Assembly (NCBI GenBank): GCA_051883395.1 | Contig: JBJETQ010000022.1 | Location: forward strand, 1-64,000 | Direction of reading: 5' to 3' | Source of the DNA: HGM11368 sp051883395 | GTDB lineage: Bacteria; Bacillota; Clostridia; Christensenellales; UBA3700 | Length of the DNA stretch: 64,000 bases | Program-made: the position numbers and the translations under genes | Notes under the pieces: generated by a model | Databases searched by the model: none | Told to the model about the DNA's origin: nothing | Seen by the model: only the letters and a program-made list of their open reading frames with translations | Shown: positions 41,915 through 51,270 of the stretch, in pieces | How positions within the stretch are numbered: position 1 is the stretch's first letter | Layout: the number at the start of each line of letters is the position of its first letter

Positions 41915-42815
41915 TATCCTCTTCAAAGTAGTTGACGTTTTGTTGATAATCATGATGCTGTTGCCGATAGTAGCGGCAATGGTACTCAAAGTTTTGTTTA
42001 CTCCTGCGTCGCAAGGCGTGGAGATTACGGGTGCGCTCATATATTTTACTATCCCTATGCCGTTCCAGGATTTGCCGATAGGCGAATCGCAGGTCAACAG
42101 CTGGCTGTTGATAATTTCGATAATCTTTTTGTGTCTGTTTATGACTCACGGCATCAAAGAAAGACCAAATCTCAAAAGACAGTACGTTATCGAATGGGCT
42201 GTGGATAAGGTCAAGGCAATGGTGGGTGAGAGCATGGGAGACTACTTTGCAGGTTTTGCCGCTTTTATTGCAGGTATAATGGTTTTGTCTGCATTGTCCA
42301 GTCTTTTGTCGCTGGTAGGACTCTTTCCTCCGACTTCTGACATCAACGTTGTAGCAGGTTGGGCGATACTGGTATTCTTTATCATCACGTATTACAAGAT
42401 GAAATGCGGACCTGTCAACTATCTCAAAGGTTTTACCAAGCCTGTGGCGCTGTTGTTGCCTATCAACATAATCAGCGAGTTCGCAACACCCGTATCAATG
42501 GCTTTCCGTCATTACGGCAATATACTTTCCGGTACGGTAATATCGGTGCTGTTGGGAGCGGCGTTGAGAACGTTGTCTGCAAAGTTGTTGGGCTGGCTGC
42601 CGGGAGTGCTGGGAGACATACCGTATTTGCAGGTCGGCATTCCTGCAATATTGTCGCTGTATTTCGACGTATTCAGTTCGCTGTTGCAGGCATATATCTT
42701 TGCGATGCTGACGATGATGTACGTGTCGAGTGCTTTCGAATACGACCTGTATCAGCAGCGACAGTATAACAAACAACAAAAAAAGCAACAAAAAAGGGCT
42801 AGGGCAAACGCTTAG
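41769..42815 (+). CDS. atpB: ATP synthase F0 subunit a
   Basis: 348 residues. Forms the ion half-channels against the c-ring. Starts with GTG at 41769, about 8 bases after AAAGGAGG; no ATG is near. The first 47 residues are a hydrophilic extension with a 13-residue repeat (Q-T-T-E-T-T-D-L-Q), not part of the family. Five to six membrane helices follow; the C-terminal half has P-I-N-I-I-S-E-F and, on the next helix, the essential Arg in the F-R-H-Y-G-N motif, plus the final Q-A-Y-I-F-A-M-L helix. Overlaps atpI by 146 bases. Confidence 0.93.
   Translation: METLVQTTETTDLQNAQAQTTETTDLQKAQMQTAQTQSQSKKTSKKTNDILFKVVDVLLIIMMLLPIVAAMVLKVLFTPASQGVEITGALIYFTIPMPFQDLPIGESQVNSWLLIISIIFLCLFMTHGIKERPNLKRQYVIEWAVDKVKAMVGESMGDYFAGFAAFIAGIMVLSALSSLLSLVGLFPPTSDINVVAGWAILVFFIITYYKMKCGPVNYLKGFTKPVALLLPINIISEFATPVSMAFRHYGNILSGTVISVLLGAALRTLSAKLLGWLPGVLGDIPYLQVGIPAILSLYFDVFSSLLQAYIFAMLTMMYVSSAFEYDLYQQRQYNKQQKKQQKRARANA
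41784..41861. repeat. 39-bp tandem repeat in the atpI/atpB overlap
   Basis: Two copies (41784-41822 and 41823-41861), about 35 of 39 bases identical. As 39 is a multiple of three, both reading frames carry a 13-residue repeat. Confidence 0.85.
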
Positions 42816-42854
42816 TCTTAGAAATAAAAAAACAATATAAATGGAGAAATAAAA

Positions 42855-43139
42855 ATGTTGGAAATTGCAATTGGTATTATTCTGGGTTGCTGTGCGCTCG
42901 GCGCAGGAACCGCAATGATAGCAGGTATCGGACCTGGTATCGGTGAAGGTAATGCGGTAGGTAAGGCGTGTGAAGCTATCGGACGTCAGCCAGAGAGTAA
43001 GGGAAGCGTAACTTCTACTATGCTTATGGGTTGCGCCGTTGCCGAAACGACAGGTCTTTACGCATTGATTATAGCAATTTTGCTTATTTTCGTTGCGCCA
43101 AACTATCTTGTAAATATCCTTATGAAATTTATCGGCTAA
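42855..43139 (+). CDS. atpE: ATP synthase F0 subunit c, two-carboxylate (sodium-type) site
   Basis: 94 residues, two-helix hairpin with the loop R-Q-P. The ion-binding Glu is E64 in A-E-T-T-G-L-Y, followed by T65, a sodium-type ligand. On helix 1 the Gln usual in sodium c subunits (G-x-G-Q-G) is Glu: G-I-G-E31-G. A pair of carboxylates like this is known from Fusobacterium nucleatum, where it binds sodium with an extra proton. So coupling to sodium is likely. AT-rich spacer with GGAG before the ATG. Confidence 0.93.
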   Translation: MLEIAIGIILGCCALGAGTAMIAGIGPGIGEGNAVGKACEAIGRQPESKGSVTSTMLMGCAVAETTGLYALIIAILLIFVAPNYLVNILMKFIG

Positions 43140-43151
43140 TCGGAGGAAACA

Positions 43152-43664
43152 ATGCAAACATCAGAGATTATATCTGTCAACGTCTGGCAAATAATCATCT
43201 CGCTGTGCAATCTAGTGATTATCTTCGTCATTCTCAAAAAGTTGCTGTTCAAGCCTATACAGAAGATGCTGGACAAGCGCAAAAACATGATTGACGAACA
43301 GTATGACAAGGCTCAGAAGGCTCAGGATGAAGCCGAACAAGCCAAAGCCGAGTGGGACGAAAAGATGAGCGTTGCCGACGCCCGTGCAGACGGAATAATC
43401 GACAGCGCCAACAAACGTGCCGAAAAAATCACCGAAAAGGCGACGCTGGAAGCGAGAGAAAAAGCCGACGCAATCGTCAGACAAGCCCAAGTTGACGCAG
43501 ACCTTGAAAGAAAGAAGGCTGAGGACGACATAAAAAAGGAAATTGTCGACGTTTCGTCTTGCCTTGCCGAAAAGATTATCGAGAGAGAAATCGACGTGGA
43601 CGACCACCGCAAGTTGATAGACTCTTTTATTGACAAGATAGGAGAGAGCGATGATAATCAATAA
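43152..43664 (+). CDS. atpF: ATP synthase F0 subunit b
   Basis: 170 residues: one N-terminal membrane helix (about 10-30) and a long, highly charged helix (K/E/A/D-rich to residue 150) forming the peripheral stalk as a dimer. CGGAGG before the ATG at 43152. Overlaps atpH by 14 bases. The usual K-P-I-x-x-M-L-x-K-R motif after the membrane helix is present. Confidence 0.93.
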   Translation: MQTSEIISVNVWQIIISLCNLVIIFVILKKLLFKPIQKMLDKRKNMIDEQYDKAQKAQDEAEQAKAEWDEKMSVADARADGIIDSANKRAEKITEKATLEAREKADAIVRQAQVDADLERKKAEDDIKKEIVDVSSCLAEKIIEREIDVDDHRKLIDSFIDKIGESDDNQ

Positions 43665-44184
43665 GGTAAGTGCAGAATATGCCGGAGCGTTGTTTGAGCT
43701 TTCCGTTGAAAAGGGCGTGCAGAAGCAGTATTACGACGACGTAGTCAGGATTTATCAGGCTCTAAAAGAAAACCCTGCTTTTGGAGAGCTGTTGACTTCT
43801 GCAAACGTAACGATAGCGGAAAAAATCGACATAGTCGACAAGGCTTTTGGCAGTCTCAATGAAGACGTGGTTTCCTGGGTAAAGATTCTTTGCGAAAAAA
43901 AGCGTTTCGATTTGTTTGACTTTTGCTATCGTGATTACGTGGGAATGTACAACGATGCCAACAAGATTCTGACGGCAAAGGTCAGGACGGCTTTGCCTTT
44001 GAGCAAAGAAGAAAAACAAAGGCTCACCAAAGAATTGGAAAAAAAGAGCGGGCATAAAGTCGTGCTGGAATGTGTGGTCGATGCCAACGTGCTTGGCGGT
44101 ATGATTATCGAACATGAAGGCAAAATTATCGACGGCAGTCTCAAAACCCGTCTTAACAGAATAAAGGAAGTGATAAATAAATGA
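43651..44184 (+). CDS. atpH: ATP synthase F1 subunit delta
   Basis: 177 residues; links the peripheral stalk to the top of the alpha3beta3 head. N-terminal helical domain (Y-A-G-A-L-F-E-L motif) and C-terminal domain with V-R-T-A-L-P-L and the conserved G-G-M-I-I close to the end. Stop overlaps the atpA start (ATGA). Confidence 0.93.
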   Translation: MIINKVSAEYAGALFELSVEKGVQKQYYDDVVRIYQALKENPAFGELLTSANVTIAEKIDIVDKAFGSLNEDVVSWVKILCEKKRFDLFDFCYRDYVGMYNDANKILTAKVRTALPLSKEEKQRLTKELEKKSGHKVVLECVVDANVLGGMIIEHEGKIIDGSLKTRLNRIKEVINK

Positions 44185-45674
44185 ATGGTAAACCCGAAGA
44201 AATAAGCAGTATTATCAAGGACCAAATCAAAAATTACAATTCCCGTATCGAAATGCGAGAGACGGGAAAGGTTATTCTTGTGGGCGACTCTATTGCCAAG
44301 GTTTACGGACTCAAAGACTGTATGTCCAGCGAGCTGTTGGAGTTTGACGACGGCAGTTTCGGTATTGCCCAAAACCTGGAAGCAGAAACGGTGTCGGTGG
44401 CTATTCTTTCCGATACCAATCAGATTCATGAAGGCAGTATAGTCAAAAGAACCGGCAGAGTCGTTTCGGTGCCTGTCGGTGAAGCTTTGCTGGGCAGAAT
44501 CGTAGACGCTTTGGGCAATCCAATCGACGGCAAGGGACCTGTGGCTTATACTACTACCAAACCGGTAGAAGCCGAAGCTCCTGGAATCATAGAGAGACAG
44601 AGCGTATCGGTGCCTTTGCAGACGGGTATCAAGGCTATTGACAGTATGATACCGATAGGCAGGGGACAAAGAGAACTGATTATCGGCGATAGACAGACGG
44701 GTAAGACGGCTATCGTTACCGATACCATAATCAATCAGAAGAACACGGGAGTGCTGTGTATTTACGTGGCGATAGGTCAAAAGAGTACGTCTGTGGTGCA
44801 ACTTGCCCAGGAATTGAGCAAAGCGGGAGCGATGGAATATACCATTATCGTGTCGGCTTCGGCTGCGGAGAGTGCTCCTTTGCAATACATTGCTCCTTAT
44901 GCAGGTTGCGCAATGGCGGAATATTTCAGAGAACAGGGCAAAGACGTGTTGATTATATACGACGACTTGTCCAAGCACGCCGTGGCATATCGTGCGCTGT
45001 CGTTGCTCATACGCAGGCCGCCGGGACGTGAAGCATACCCTGGCGACGTATTCTACCTGCACTCTCGTCTTTTGGAGAGAGCGGCATGTGTTGCTCCTGA
45101 ATTTGGTGGCGGTTCCATAACCGCTCTGCCCATTATCGAAACTCAGGCAGGAGACGTGTCGGCATATATCCCTACCAACGTAATATCCATTACCGACGGA
45201 CAGATATTTTTGGAAACAGAACTCTTTAACGCAGGAGTTATGCCTGCTATCAACCCGGGAATTTCCGTCAGCCGTGTAGGCGGTTCGGCGCAGATAAAGG
45301 GTATGAAAAAGGTAGCCGGAGAACTCAAACTTCTGTATTCGCAATACAGGGAATTGCAGGCTTTTGCACAATTTGGCAGCGACCTTGACCAAGACACCAA
45401 AAAACGTCTTGCTCTTGGCGAGAGAATTGCCGAAGTTCTGAAACAAAAGCGCAACGCACCTGTTAGAGTAGGCTGTCAGGTGGCTATCGTTTATGCCGTA
45501 GTCAACGGTTATCTCGACGAAGTGCCTGTGGAAAAAGTCAAGAAGTACGAAAAAGCACTGTACGAGACTTTGGAGAACGATTACGTCGATTTGCTTGTAA
45601 GAATAGAGAGCGGCGAGTACGGCGAGCGTGAAATAGAAGATTTGAAACAAGCATTGAGCGGTCTGAGGTGGTAA
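44181..45674 (+). CDS. atpA: ATP synthase F1 subunit alpha
   Basis: 497 residues, normal length. Non-catalytic nucleotide-binding subunit with Walker A G-D-R-Q-T-G-K-T and the family signature P-A-I-N-P-G-I-S-V-S-R-V-G. The N-terminal crown, the central domain and the C-terminal helical bundle are all present. Nothing unusual. Follows atpH with 4-base overlap and is followed by atpG after one base. Confidence 0.97.
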   Translation: MNGKPEEISSIIKDQIKNYNSRIEMRETGKVILVGDSIAKVYGLKDCMSSELLEFDDGSFGIAQNLEAETVSVAILSDTNQIHEGSIVKRTGRVVSVPVGEALLGRIVDALGNPIDGKGPVAYTTTKPVEAEAPGIIERQSVSVPLQTGIKAIDSMIPIGRGQRELIIGDRQTGKTAIVTDTIINQKNTGVLCIYVAIGQKSTSVVQLAQELSKAGAMEYTIIVSASAAESAPLQYIAPYAGCAMAEYFREQGKDVLIIYDDLSKHAVAYRALSLLIRRPPGREAYPGDVFYLHSRLLERAACVAPEFGGGSITALPIIETQAGDVSAYIPTNVISITDGQIFLETELFNAGVMPAINPGISVSRVGGSAQIKGMKKVAGELKLLYSQYRELQAFAQFGSDLDQDTKKRLALGERIAEVLKQKRNAPVRVGCQVAIVYAVVNGYLDEVPVEKVKKYEKALYETLENDYVDLLVRIESGEYGEREIEDLKQALSGLRW

Positions 45675-45675
45675 A

Positions 45676-46479
45676 ATGGGTGCAAACATCAAAAATCTGC
45701 GCATCAGAATAAAGAGCGTCGATTCTACCTTGCACCTTACTACCGCAATGGGACTGGTTGCGTCTTCCAAAATAAGGCGTGCGCAAATAAATATGGCAAA
45801 AGCCAAAGAATACGTGGATGCAGTAGAAGGTCTCATCGGGGCGTTGACGGCGGGCGGAGAATGTAAAGGCTCGGTATACATGCAACAAAGAGAAGGCGAG
45901 AGAACCAAGCTTGTAGTTATAGCGGGCGACAGGGGACTTGCCGGCGGATACAACGCCAACGTGTTCAGAGCAGTCAAAGAATATGAAGGCGCAAGCGTCG
46001 TTGCAATAGGCAAGAGAGCATGCGAGAGATTTGGTCAACCCGTCAATTCTTCGGAGAGATTTGGTTACGGCGAAACCTATGCTCTGGCAGAACAATTGTG
46101 TCAGGAATGGAAAGACGGCTTGTGGGACAGGATAGGAATCGTAGATACTCATTACGTCTCTATGATGACTCAGCAGACGAGAGTAAACTGGATTTTTCCT
46201 TTGGTTGCACCTACCGAGAGCAATGCCGTCGGTATGATTTTTGAACCAGACCAGCTTACTGTGCTGGAAAAAGCCGTGCCTACCTACGTGGCGGGAAAAA
46301 TATACGGCTCGATAAAGGAGAGTTTTGCAAGCGAAGTTGTGGCAAGAAGAACGGCCATGGATTCCGCAGGCAAAAACGCTCAGTCAATGATAGACGATTT
46401 GCAATTGCAGTACAACCGTGCAAGACAAGGCACTATCACGCAGGAGATTACCGAGATAGTTGCCGGAAGCGGAAATTGA
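45676..46479 (+). CDS. atpG: ATP synthase F1 subunit gamma
   Basis: 267 residues, the rotor shaft. N-terminal helix with I-K-S-V-x-x-T-x-x-L/I-T-x-A-M and C-terminal helix with M-D-S-A-G-K-N-A-Q-S-M-I and R-Q-G-x-I-T-Q-E-I-T-E-I. A little shorter than the usual 285 in the middle domain. GAGGTGG before the ATG. Confidence 0.95.
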   Translation: MGANIKNLRIRIKSVDSTLHLTTAMGLVASSKIRRAQINMAKAKEYVDAVEGLIGALTAGGECKGSVYMQQREGERTKLVVIAGDRGLAGGYNANVFRAVKEYEGASVVAIGKRACERFGQPVNSSERFGYGETYALAEQLCQEWKDGLWDRIGIVDTHYVSMMTQQTRVNWIFPLVAPTESNAVGMIFEPDQLTVLEKAVPTYVAGKIYGSIKESFASEVVARRTAMDSAGKNAQSMIDDLQLQYNRARQGTITQEITEIVAGSGN

Positions 46480-46492
46480 AGGAGGTAAGCGT

Positions 46493-47887
46493 ATGTCAAA
46501 AAAATATACGGGCAGAGTGTCGCAAATTATGGGACCTGTCGTCGACGTTGCGTTTGACGAAGGTTGTCTGCCTGCAATTTACAACGCTTTGGAGATAGAC
46601 AACAACGGCAAGAAACTTACCGTTGAAGTAGCTCAGCATATAGGAGACAACGTGGTACGTTGTATTGCCATGTCGTCCACCGACGGTTTGAAACGCCATA
46701 CTCCCGTTTTTGATACGGGCAAGACGATAAGCGTGCCTGTCGGCAAGGAGACGTTGGGCAGAATTTTCAACGTTCTGGGCGATACCGTGGACAACGGAGA
46801 AGAAGTGAAGACGGACGAGAGATGGAATATACATCGTCAACCGCCTGAGTTTGACGAACTCTCTACTTCTACCGAAGTTCTGGAAACGGGTATCAAGGTC
46901 ATCGACCTGATTTGTCCTTATTCTAAGGGTGGAAAGATAGGTTTGTTCGGCGGTGCCGGCGTAGGTAAAACCGTGTTGATAATGGAGCTTATCAACAATA
47001 TAGCAAAAAGACACGGCGGACTGTCTGTCTTTACGGGAGTAGGAGAAAGAACGAGAGAAGGTAACGACCTATATAACGAAATGAAACAGTCGGGCGTACT
47101 CAAAAACACAGCCCTGGTTTACGGTCAGATGAACGAGCCGCCGGGAGCAAGAATGAGAGTAGCGCTGTCAGGTCTTACAATGGCGGAATATTTCAGAGAC
47201 AGTCAAGGACAGGACGTGTTGCTCTTTATCGACAACATATTCCGTTTTACCCAAGCGGGAAGCGAAGTGTCGGCATTGCTCGGCCGTATGCCTTCGGCGG
47301 TAGGTTATCAGCCTACTCTGGCTACCGAAATGGGCGCTTTGCAGGAAAGAATTACGTCCACCAAAAAGGGTTCTATCACTTCGGTACAAGCCGTTTACGT
47401 GCCTGCCGACGACCTGACAGACCCTGCTCCTGCTACCACGTTTGCCCACCTTGACGCAACGACGGTTTTGTCAAGAAATATCGCTTCGCAGGGTATCTAT
47501 CCTGCCGTTGACCCGTTGGAGTCAACCAGCCGTATTCTCGACGCCGAGATTTTGGGCGAAGAACATTATGCCGTGGCGAGAGAAGTGCAAAGAGTGTTGC
47601 AAAGATACAAGGAACTCATGGACATCATTGCCATAATGGGTATGGACGAATTGTCGGACGAAGATAAGCTTCTTGTTCAAAGGGCAAGAAAAATCCAAAG
47701 ATTTTTGTCGCAGCCGTTTGACGTATCGGAGAAGTTTACCGGATTTAAGGGCGTTTACGTGCCGCTCAAAGAAACAATCAGGGGATTCAGAGAAATTCTT
47801 GAAGGCAAACACGACGACCTGCCGGAATCTGCATTCTTGTTTGTGGGTACTATCGACGAAGCCGTCGAAAAGGCTAAAAGGATATAA
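46493..47887 (+). CDS. atpD: ATP synthase F1 subunit beta
   Basis: 464 residues from the ATG at 46493, with GAAGGAGG directly before it; the frame reaches back to 46460 in atpG but has no site there. Catalytic subunit: Walker A G-G-A-G-V-G-K-T, catalytic Glu region G-V-G-E-R-T-R-E-G, Walker B L-L-F-I-D-N-I, signature P-A-V-D-P-L-E-S-T-S-R. The DELSDED motif of the C-terminal domain is also intact. Confidence 0.97.
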   Translation: MSKKYTGRVSQIMGPVVDVAFDEGCLPAIYNALEIDNNGKKLTVEVAQHIGDNVVRCIAMSSTDGLKRHTPVFDTGKTISVPVGKETLGRIFNVLGDTVDNGEEVKTDERWNIHRQPPEFDELSTSTEVLETGIKVIDLICPYSKGGKIGLFGGAGVGKTVLIMELINNIAKRHGGLSVFTGVGERTREGNDLYNEMKQSGVLKNTALVYGQMNEPPGARMRVALSGLTMAEYFRDSQGQDVLLFIDNIFRFTQAGSEVSALLGRMPSAVGYQPTLATEMGALQERITSTKKGSITSVQAVYVPADDLTDPAPATTFAHLDATTVLSRNIASQGIYPAVDPLESTSRILDAEILGEEHYAVAREVQRVLQRYKELMDIIAIMGMDELSDEDKLLVQRARKIQRFLSQPFDVSEKFTGFKGVYVPLKETIRGFREILEGKHDDLPESAFLFVGTIDEAVEKAKRI

Positions 47888-47890
47888 AAA

Positions 47891-48151
47891 ATGAAGAATT
47901 TTCAGTTGATTGTTTCTACACCCGACGGCAATGCCTTTGACAGACAGGTTCAGATGTTGAGTTTGCGTGGCGTGGACGGCGACCTTGCGGTTATGGCGGG
48001 ACACGTTCCGTTTTGTACGGCGATAAAACCCGGCAGATGCAAGATATGGACCGATGACGAAGATTTGACTGCCGTTACCGACGCAGGAATGTTGGTCGTG
48101 GGGCAGGACAAAGTCATTTTGCTTGTGGGCAGTATGACGATTGACGAATAA
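47891..48151 (+). CDS. atpC: ATP synthase F1 subunit epsilon, short form
   Basis: 86 residues. The N-terminal beta-sandwich is complete, including the G-D-L-A-V-M-A-G-H loop and the final V-L-L-V-G-S strand; the C-terminal two-helix domain (about 45 residues in most bacteria) is missing. That domain inhibits ATP hydrolysis, so this enzyme lacks the usual epsilon brake. A stop TAA is followed directly by a strong terminator; I see no frameshifted remainder of the helices in the 20 bases between. Confidence 0.9.
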   Translation: MKNFQLIVSTPDGNAFDRQVQMLSLRGVDGDLAVMAGHVPFCTAIKPGRCKIWTDDEDLTAVTDAGMLVVGQDKVILLVGSMTIDE

Positions 48152-48170
48152 ATAGTAAAACAAAAAAAAT

Positions 48171-48196
48171 ACAGCGCCGTATACGGCGCTGTTTTA
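48171..48196. terminator. bidirectional terminator after the atp operon
   Basis: Perfect 22-bp palindrome ACAGCGCCGTA/TACGGCGCTGT (48171-48192) with A-run before and T-run after; serves atpC and possibly the convergent peptidase gene. Confidence 0.88.
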
Positions 48197-48229
48197 TTTG
48201 CCAACAAATTGTTTAGTTTATTTGTTTAG

Positions 48230-49507
48230 TTATTGGTTCGTTCTGTTTTTGTGATATTCGTCAATCTTAGGCACGAGATTTATCATTGTTTCAAAGCCTT
48301 TTTCGAGAGAGAACATGCTAAGTCCGTCCACCGTGTCTTTGATAGTATGGTAGTAATCGGTAGCGGTAGGGTTCTGAGCGTTGAGAGTAACCGTCTTGTA
48401 ACCTGCTCTTGCAAAAGGAGTTGAATCGCAACCGCCGACAGGGTTGGATACTATCTTTGGATTGAGTTCCGCTTCTTTCATTGCTTCGATTGACATATCG
48501 ATAAGGTCTTTGTCAAAGTGGCTGGCCAGCCATACGTCGCCTTTGACAGCGCAAAAATGGTCGTCGTCTCTGAAAGAATCGAGATTTATGTTGTAGAGAT
48601 TTTCGTTCAGCCAATCGAGCTTGCCCTTGTTGTCTCTGCAAAAAGCCGACGAACCTTTGAGTCCCGATTCTTCTGCGCCGAGAGCTGCAAGTACAAAGCG
48701 GCAGTTTTCAGGCCATTGGTCAGGGTTTTCCTGCATATATTTGATGGTGGCAAGTCCAATCTCTATGCCGCTCATGTTGTCCATTGCGCCTGGTGCGCCT
48801 ATGGTAGTGGTAAGAAAGTCGGAGAGCCAGTAGCAGCCCGGCAGACAAAATACAGGCAACATATACAGTATCAGGTCAAATACTTGCCAGCCGCTGAGTC
48901 CGCCTACGGCAGTAGAAAAGTTTGCGAGATATGTAAAGGTGTACGCACCACGTAGCACAAGAATAAAGGAAGCGATAATCATAGCCACGATAGAAACGAC
49001 TCCCATAACAGTCTTGATTATCATTGTCTTAGGATTTTTGAGAGACAAATTCCAGTTCCAGCAGCTGTCTATATGTCCCGACAGCATTATGGTATATTTT
49101 GCTTCTCCCTTAGGCTCGTACACCGAAAAAACGTTGTGAGAAGTGCCTTGCGGAAAAGCCCAGTCGAGCGCACCGCTATAAGAAAATATTTGGAGACAAG
49201 CGGCTATAAATAAGAAAAGTCCCCATATAAGCGCAGCAATCGGAGACAGATAGAACAATGCGAATTGTATTCCGCCGCCTATGCCCAACAAAGGAATTGC
49301 ACCTATAGACGCTCGTGGAGCATGAACGAATGGCTGAGAAATTACTTCTTTTGCCCCCAGTTCTCTTTTCATCTGTTCTTCAACCATCTGACAGCCCAAT
49401 TCTTCTTCTTTGGAAGCAGGTAGTCTTGGTCCGGTCTTGTCGACGACTTCTTTGATAAGGTCGTAGACATACTTGCCTTTTTGCTTGATAATCTCTTGTT
49501 TGTCCAT
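48230..49507 (-). CDS. M28-family zinc peptidase with membrane segments
   Basis: 425 residues. Peptidase core split by an insert: the first zinc ligand His in L-S-G-H-I-D-S (about 142), the bridging Asp in A-M-D-N-M-S-G (about 240), E-E-S-G-L-K-G-S (catalytic Glu pair), an Asp in N-L-D-S-F, and the last His in D-Y-Y-H-T-I-K-D-T. Four hydrophobic helices (about 70-110 before the core and 165-230 within it) make it a membrane protein, unlike secreted aminopeptidases of the clan. The last 25 residues are polar. Substrate unknown; probably peptides. The start at 49507 has AGGAG just upstream on the minus strand. Confidence 0.83.
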   Translation of the reverse strand: MDKQEIIKQKGKYVYDLIKEVVDKTGPRLPASKEEELGCQMVEEQMKRELGAKEVISQPFVHAPRASIGAIPLLGIGGGIQFALFYLSPIAALIWGLFLFIAACLQIFSYSGALDWAFPQGTSHNVFSVYEPKGEAKYTIMLSGHIDSCWNWNLSLKNPKTMIIKTVMGVVSIVAMIIASFILVLRGAYTFTYLANFSTAVGGLSGWQVFDLILYMLPVFCLPGCYWLSDFLTTTIGAPGAMDNMSGIEIGLATIKYMQENPDQWPENCRFVLAALGAEESGLKGSSAFCRDNKGKLDWLNENLYNINLDSFRDDDHFCAVKGDVWLASHFDKDLIDMSIEAMKEAELNPKIVSNPVGGCDSTPFARAGYKTVTLNAQNPTATDYYHTIKDTVDGLSMFSLEKGFETMINLVPKIDEYHKNRTNQ

Positions 49508-49611
49508 AAACTACTCCTAAATATCTAAATTATACCAAAAGACATTCGTTAATTCAAGCGCATTGATATATTTTTTATAGCAAATTAATTATTAATATAA
49601 CAAAATGCTTA

Positions 49612-49640
49612 TTGACTACCAGTGTAAAATGTGCTAGAAT
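49612..49640 (+). promoter_or_regulatory. promoter of the aminotransferase gene
   Basis: TTGACT (49612-49617), 17 bases, TAGAAT (49635-49640). Confidence 0.7.
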
Positions 49641-49676
49641 TTTATTAATAGTAATTTTGTTACGCAGGAGGTTATT

Positions 49677-51263
49677 ATGAAAGTAACATATACCCAGCTT
49701 GAAGGCAAGCAGGAAGCCGGCTACGGCGTAACCCGTTGGCCAAACGCACAGGAAATCAACGCAAGTCTCAAAGAATTGACTGACAAGAACATTTACAGTA
49801 TTCCAAAAGAGACTTATAAGGAAATTTGCAGCGAATATTATGACAAAAAATGCTCCAAGTCCAAGGCTATTACCGCAGAAGCGAAAGAATACATACCGGG
49901 CGGTGTGCAACATAACCTTGCATTCAACAAGCCGTTCCCAATGTGCATGACTAAAGCCGAAGGCGCTTATCTCGAAGATATCGATGGCAACAAATACATA
50001 GACTTTTTGCAGGCAGGCGGTCCTACCATTCTGGGAAGCAATTATCCTGCAGTAAGAGAAGAAGCTATCAAGCTTATCGAAGAATGTGGTCCTGTTACAG
50101 GTCTGTTCCACGAAGCTGAACTTCTCATTGCAAAAGAAATCAACAAAAACATGCCTAACGTAGAAAAATTCCGTATGCTCGGCAGCGGAACGGAATCGGT
50201 TATGGCTGCTATTCGTATAGCAAGATGCGCAACCAAGAAAAAGAGAATTATCAAGGTTGGCGGCGCTTATCACGGCTGGTCCGACCAGATGGTTTACGGA
50301 CTTAAAGTTCCCGGAACGAGACAATTCCTTGAATCTCACGGTATCCCTAACAATATTTTCAGCGTAATTGACGAAGTAAGACCAAACGATCTCAATATGT
50401 TAGAGACGTATCTCAAACTCAACAAGATGCGTGGCGGTACGGCAGCCGTTATCGTAGAGCCTGTCGGACCTGAATCGGGTACAAGACCTGTTGACTGGGA
50501 CTACAACGCAGGAGTGAGAGCTTTGTGCGACAAGTACGGCTGCCTGTTTATCTTCGACGAAGTCGTTACCGGCTTCCGTGTAGGTCTGGGCGGTGCGCAA
50601 GGTCTGTTCGGAGTTAAACCTGACCTTACCATATTCGGTAAAATCGTTGCCGGAGGTTATCCTGCTGCCGGTGGCGTAGGCGGAAAGAGAGAACTCGTAA
50701 ATCTTATGGCTGCGGGCGTTGCAGGCGGTGCTAAGAAGGCTTACGTCGGCGGAACTTTGGCGGCTAACCCATTGTCTGCTATGGCAGGTTACGTTGCCAT
50801 CAAGGAAATTGCCAAGACAAACGCTTGCGTAAAAGCAGGTCTTGCAGGCAACAGACTTACCGACGGTCTCGTAAGACTGATTGAAGCATACGATTTGCCA
50901 TACGTTGCTTACAACCAAGGTTCTATCGTACACCTTGAATGTACCGGCGCAATGAGCTATGACTTCTCGTCTATGAATATACTCAACCTTATCAAGGTTT
51001 TGAAGAAGAAAGACAGCATCATGGTAAGAAAAGTGGCTATGGAACACATGGGAGCCGCATATATGTCCAAGGGTATCGTTACTCTGGCAGGTTCCAGACT
51101 CTATACGTCTATGGCAGACACCGATGAAATCATCGACGAAGCACTCAACAGATTTGAAGACGTATTCAAGATGGTCAAGGTTCGTACCCAATCTATTGAA
51201 GAACAGACCGCAGAGTACAGAGCAGAAAAAGAAGCAAGCAAAGCCGCTGCAAAAAAGAACTAA
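49677..51263 (+). CDS. class III PLP aminotransferase (glutamate-1-semialdehyde mutase-like)
   Basis: 528 residues, about 100 more than HemL because of an N-terminal extension (1-75) and a C-terminal Lys/Ala tail. PLP core: G-S-G-T-E-S-V-M-A-A, G-G-A-Y-H-G-W, the Asp in I-F-D-E-V-V-T-G-F-R, and the lysine of F-G-K-I-V-A-G-G-Y. The motifs are HemL-like, but no other tetrapyrrole gene is near; the neighbours are a sugar kinase and aldolases, so it probably moves an amino group on a sugar-derived or hydroxy-keto compound. CAGGAGG gives a strong start. A hairpin after the gene partly separates it from the kinase. Confidence 0.8.
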   Translation: MKVTYTQLEGKQEAGYGVTRWPNAQEINASLKELTDKNIYSIPKETYKEICSEYYDKKCSKSKAITAEAKEYIPGGVQHNLAFNKPFPMCMTKAEGAYLEDIDGNKYIDFLQAGGPTILGSNYPAVREEAIKLIEECGPVTGLFHEAELLIAKEINKNMPNVEKFRMLGSGTESVMAAIRIARCATKKKRIIKVGGAYHGWSDQMVYGLKVPGTRQFLESHGIPNNIFSVIDEVRPNDLNMLETYLKLNKMRGGTAAVIVEPVGPESGTRPVDWDYNAGVRALCDKYGCLFIFDEVVTGFRVGLGGAQGLFGVKPDLTIFGKIVAGGYPAAGGVGGKRELVNLMAAGVAGGAKKAYVGGTLAANPLSAMAGYVAIKEIAKTNACVKAGLAGNRLTDGLVRLIEAYDLPYVAYNQGSIVHLECTGAMSYDFSSMNILNLIKVLKKKDSIMVRKVAMEHMGAAYMSKGIVTLAGSRLYTSMADTDEIIDEALNRFEDVFKMVKVRTQSIEEQTAEYRAEKEASKAAAKKN

Positions 51264-51270
51264 TACTAAA

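Noticed and set aside
49677..51263. HemL in tetrapyrrole synthesis
   Set aside because: N-terminal extension, and neighbours are sugar kinase and aldolases with no hem genes in sight.
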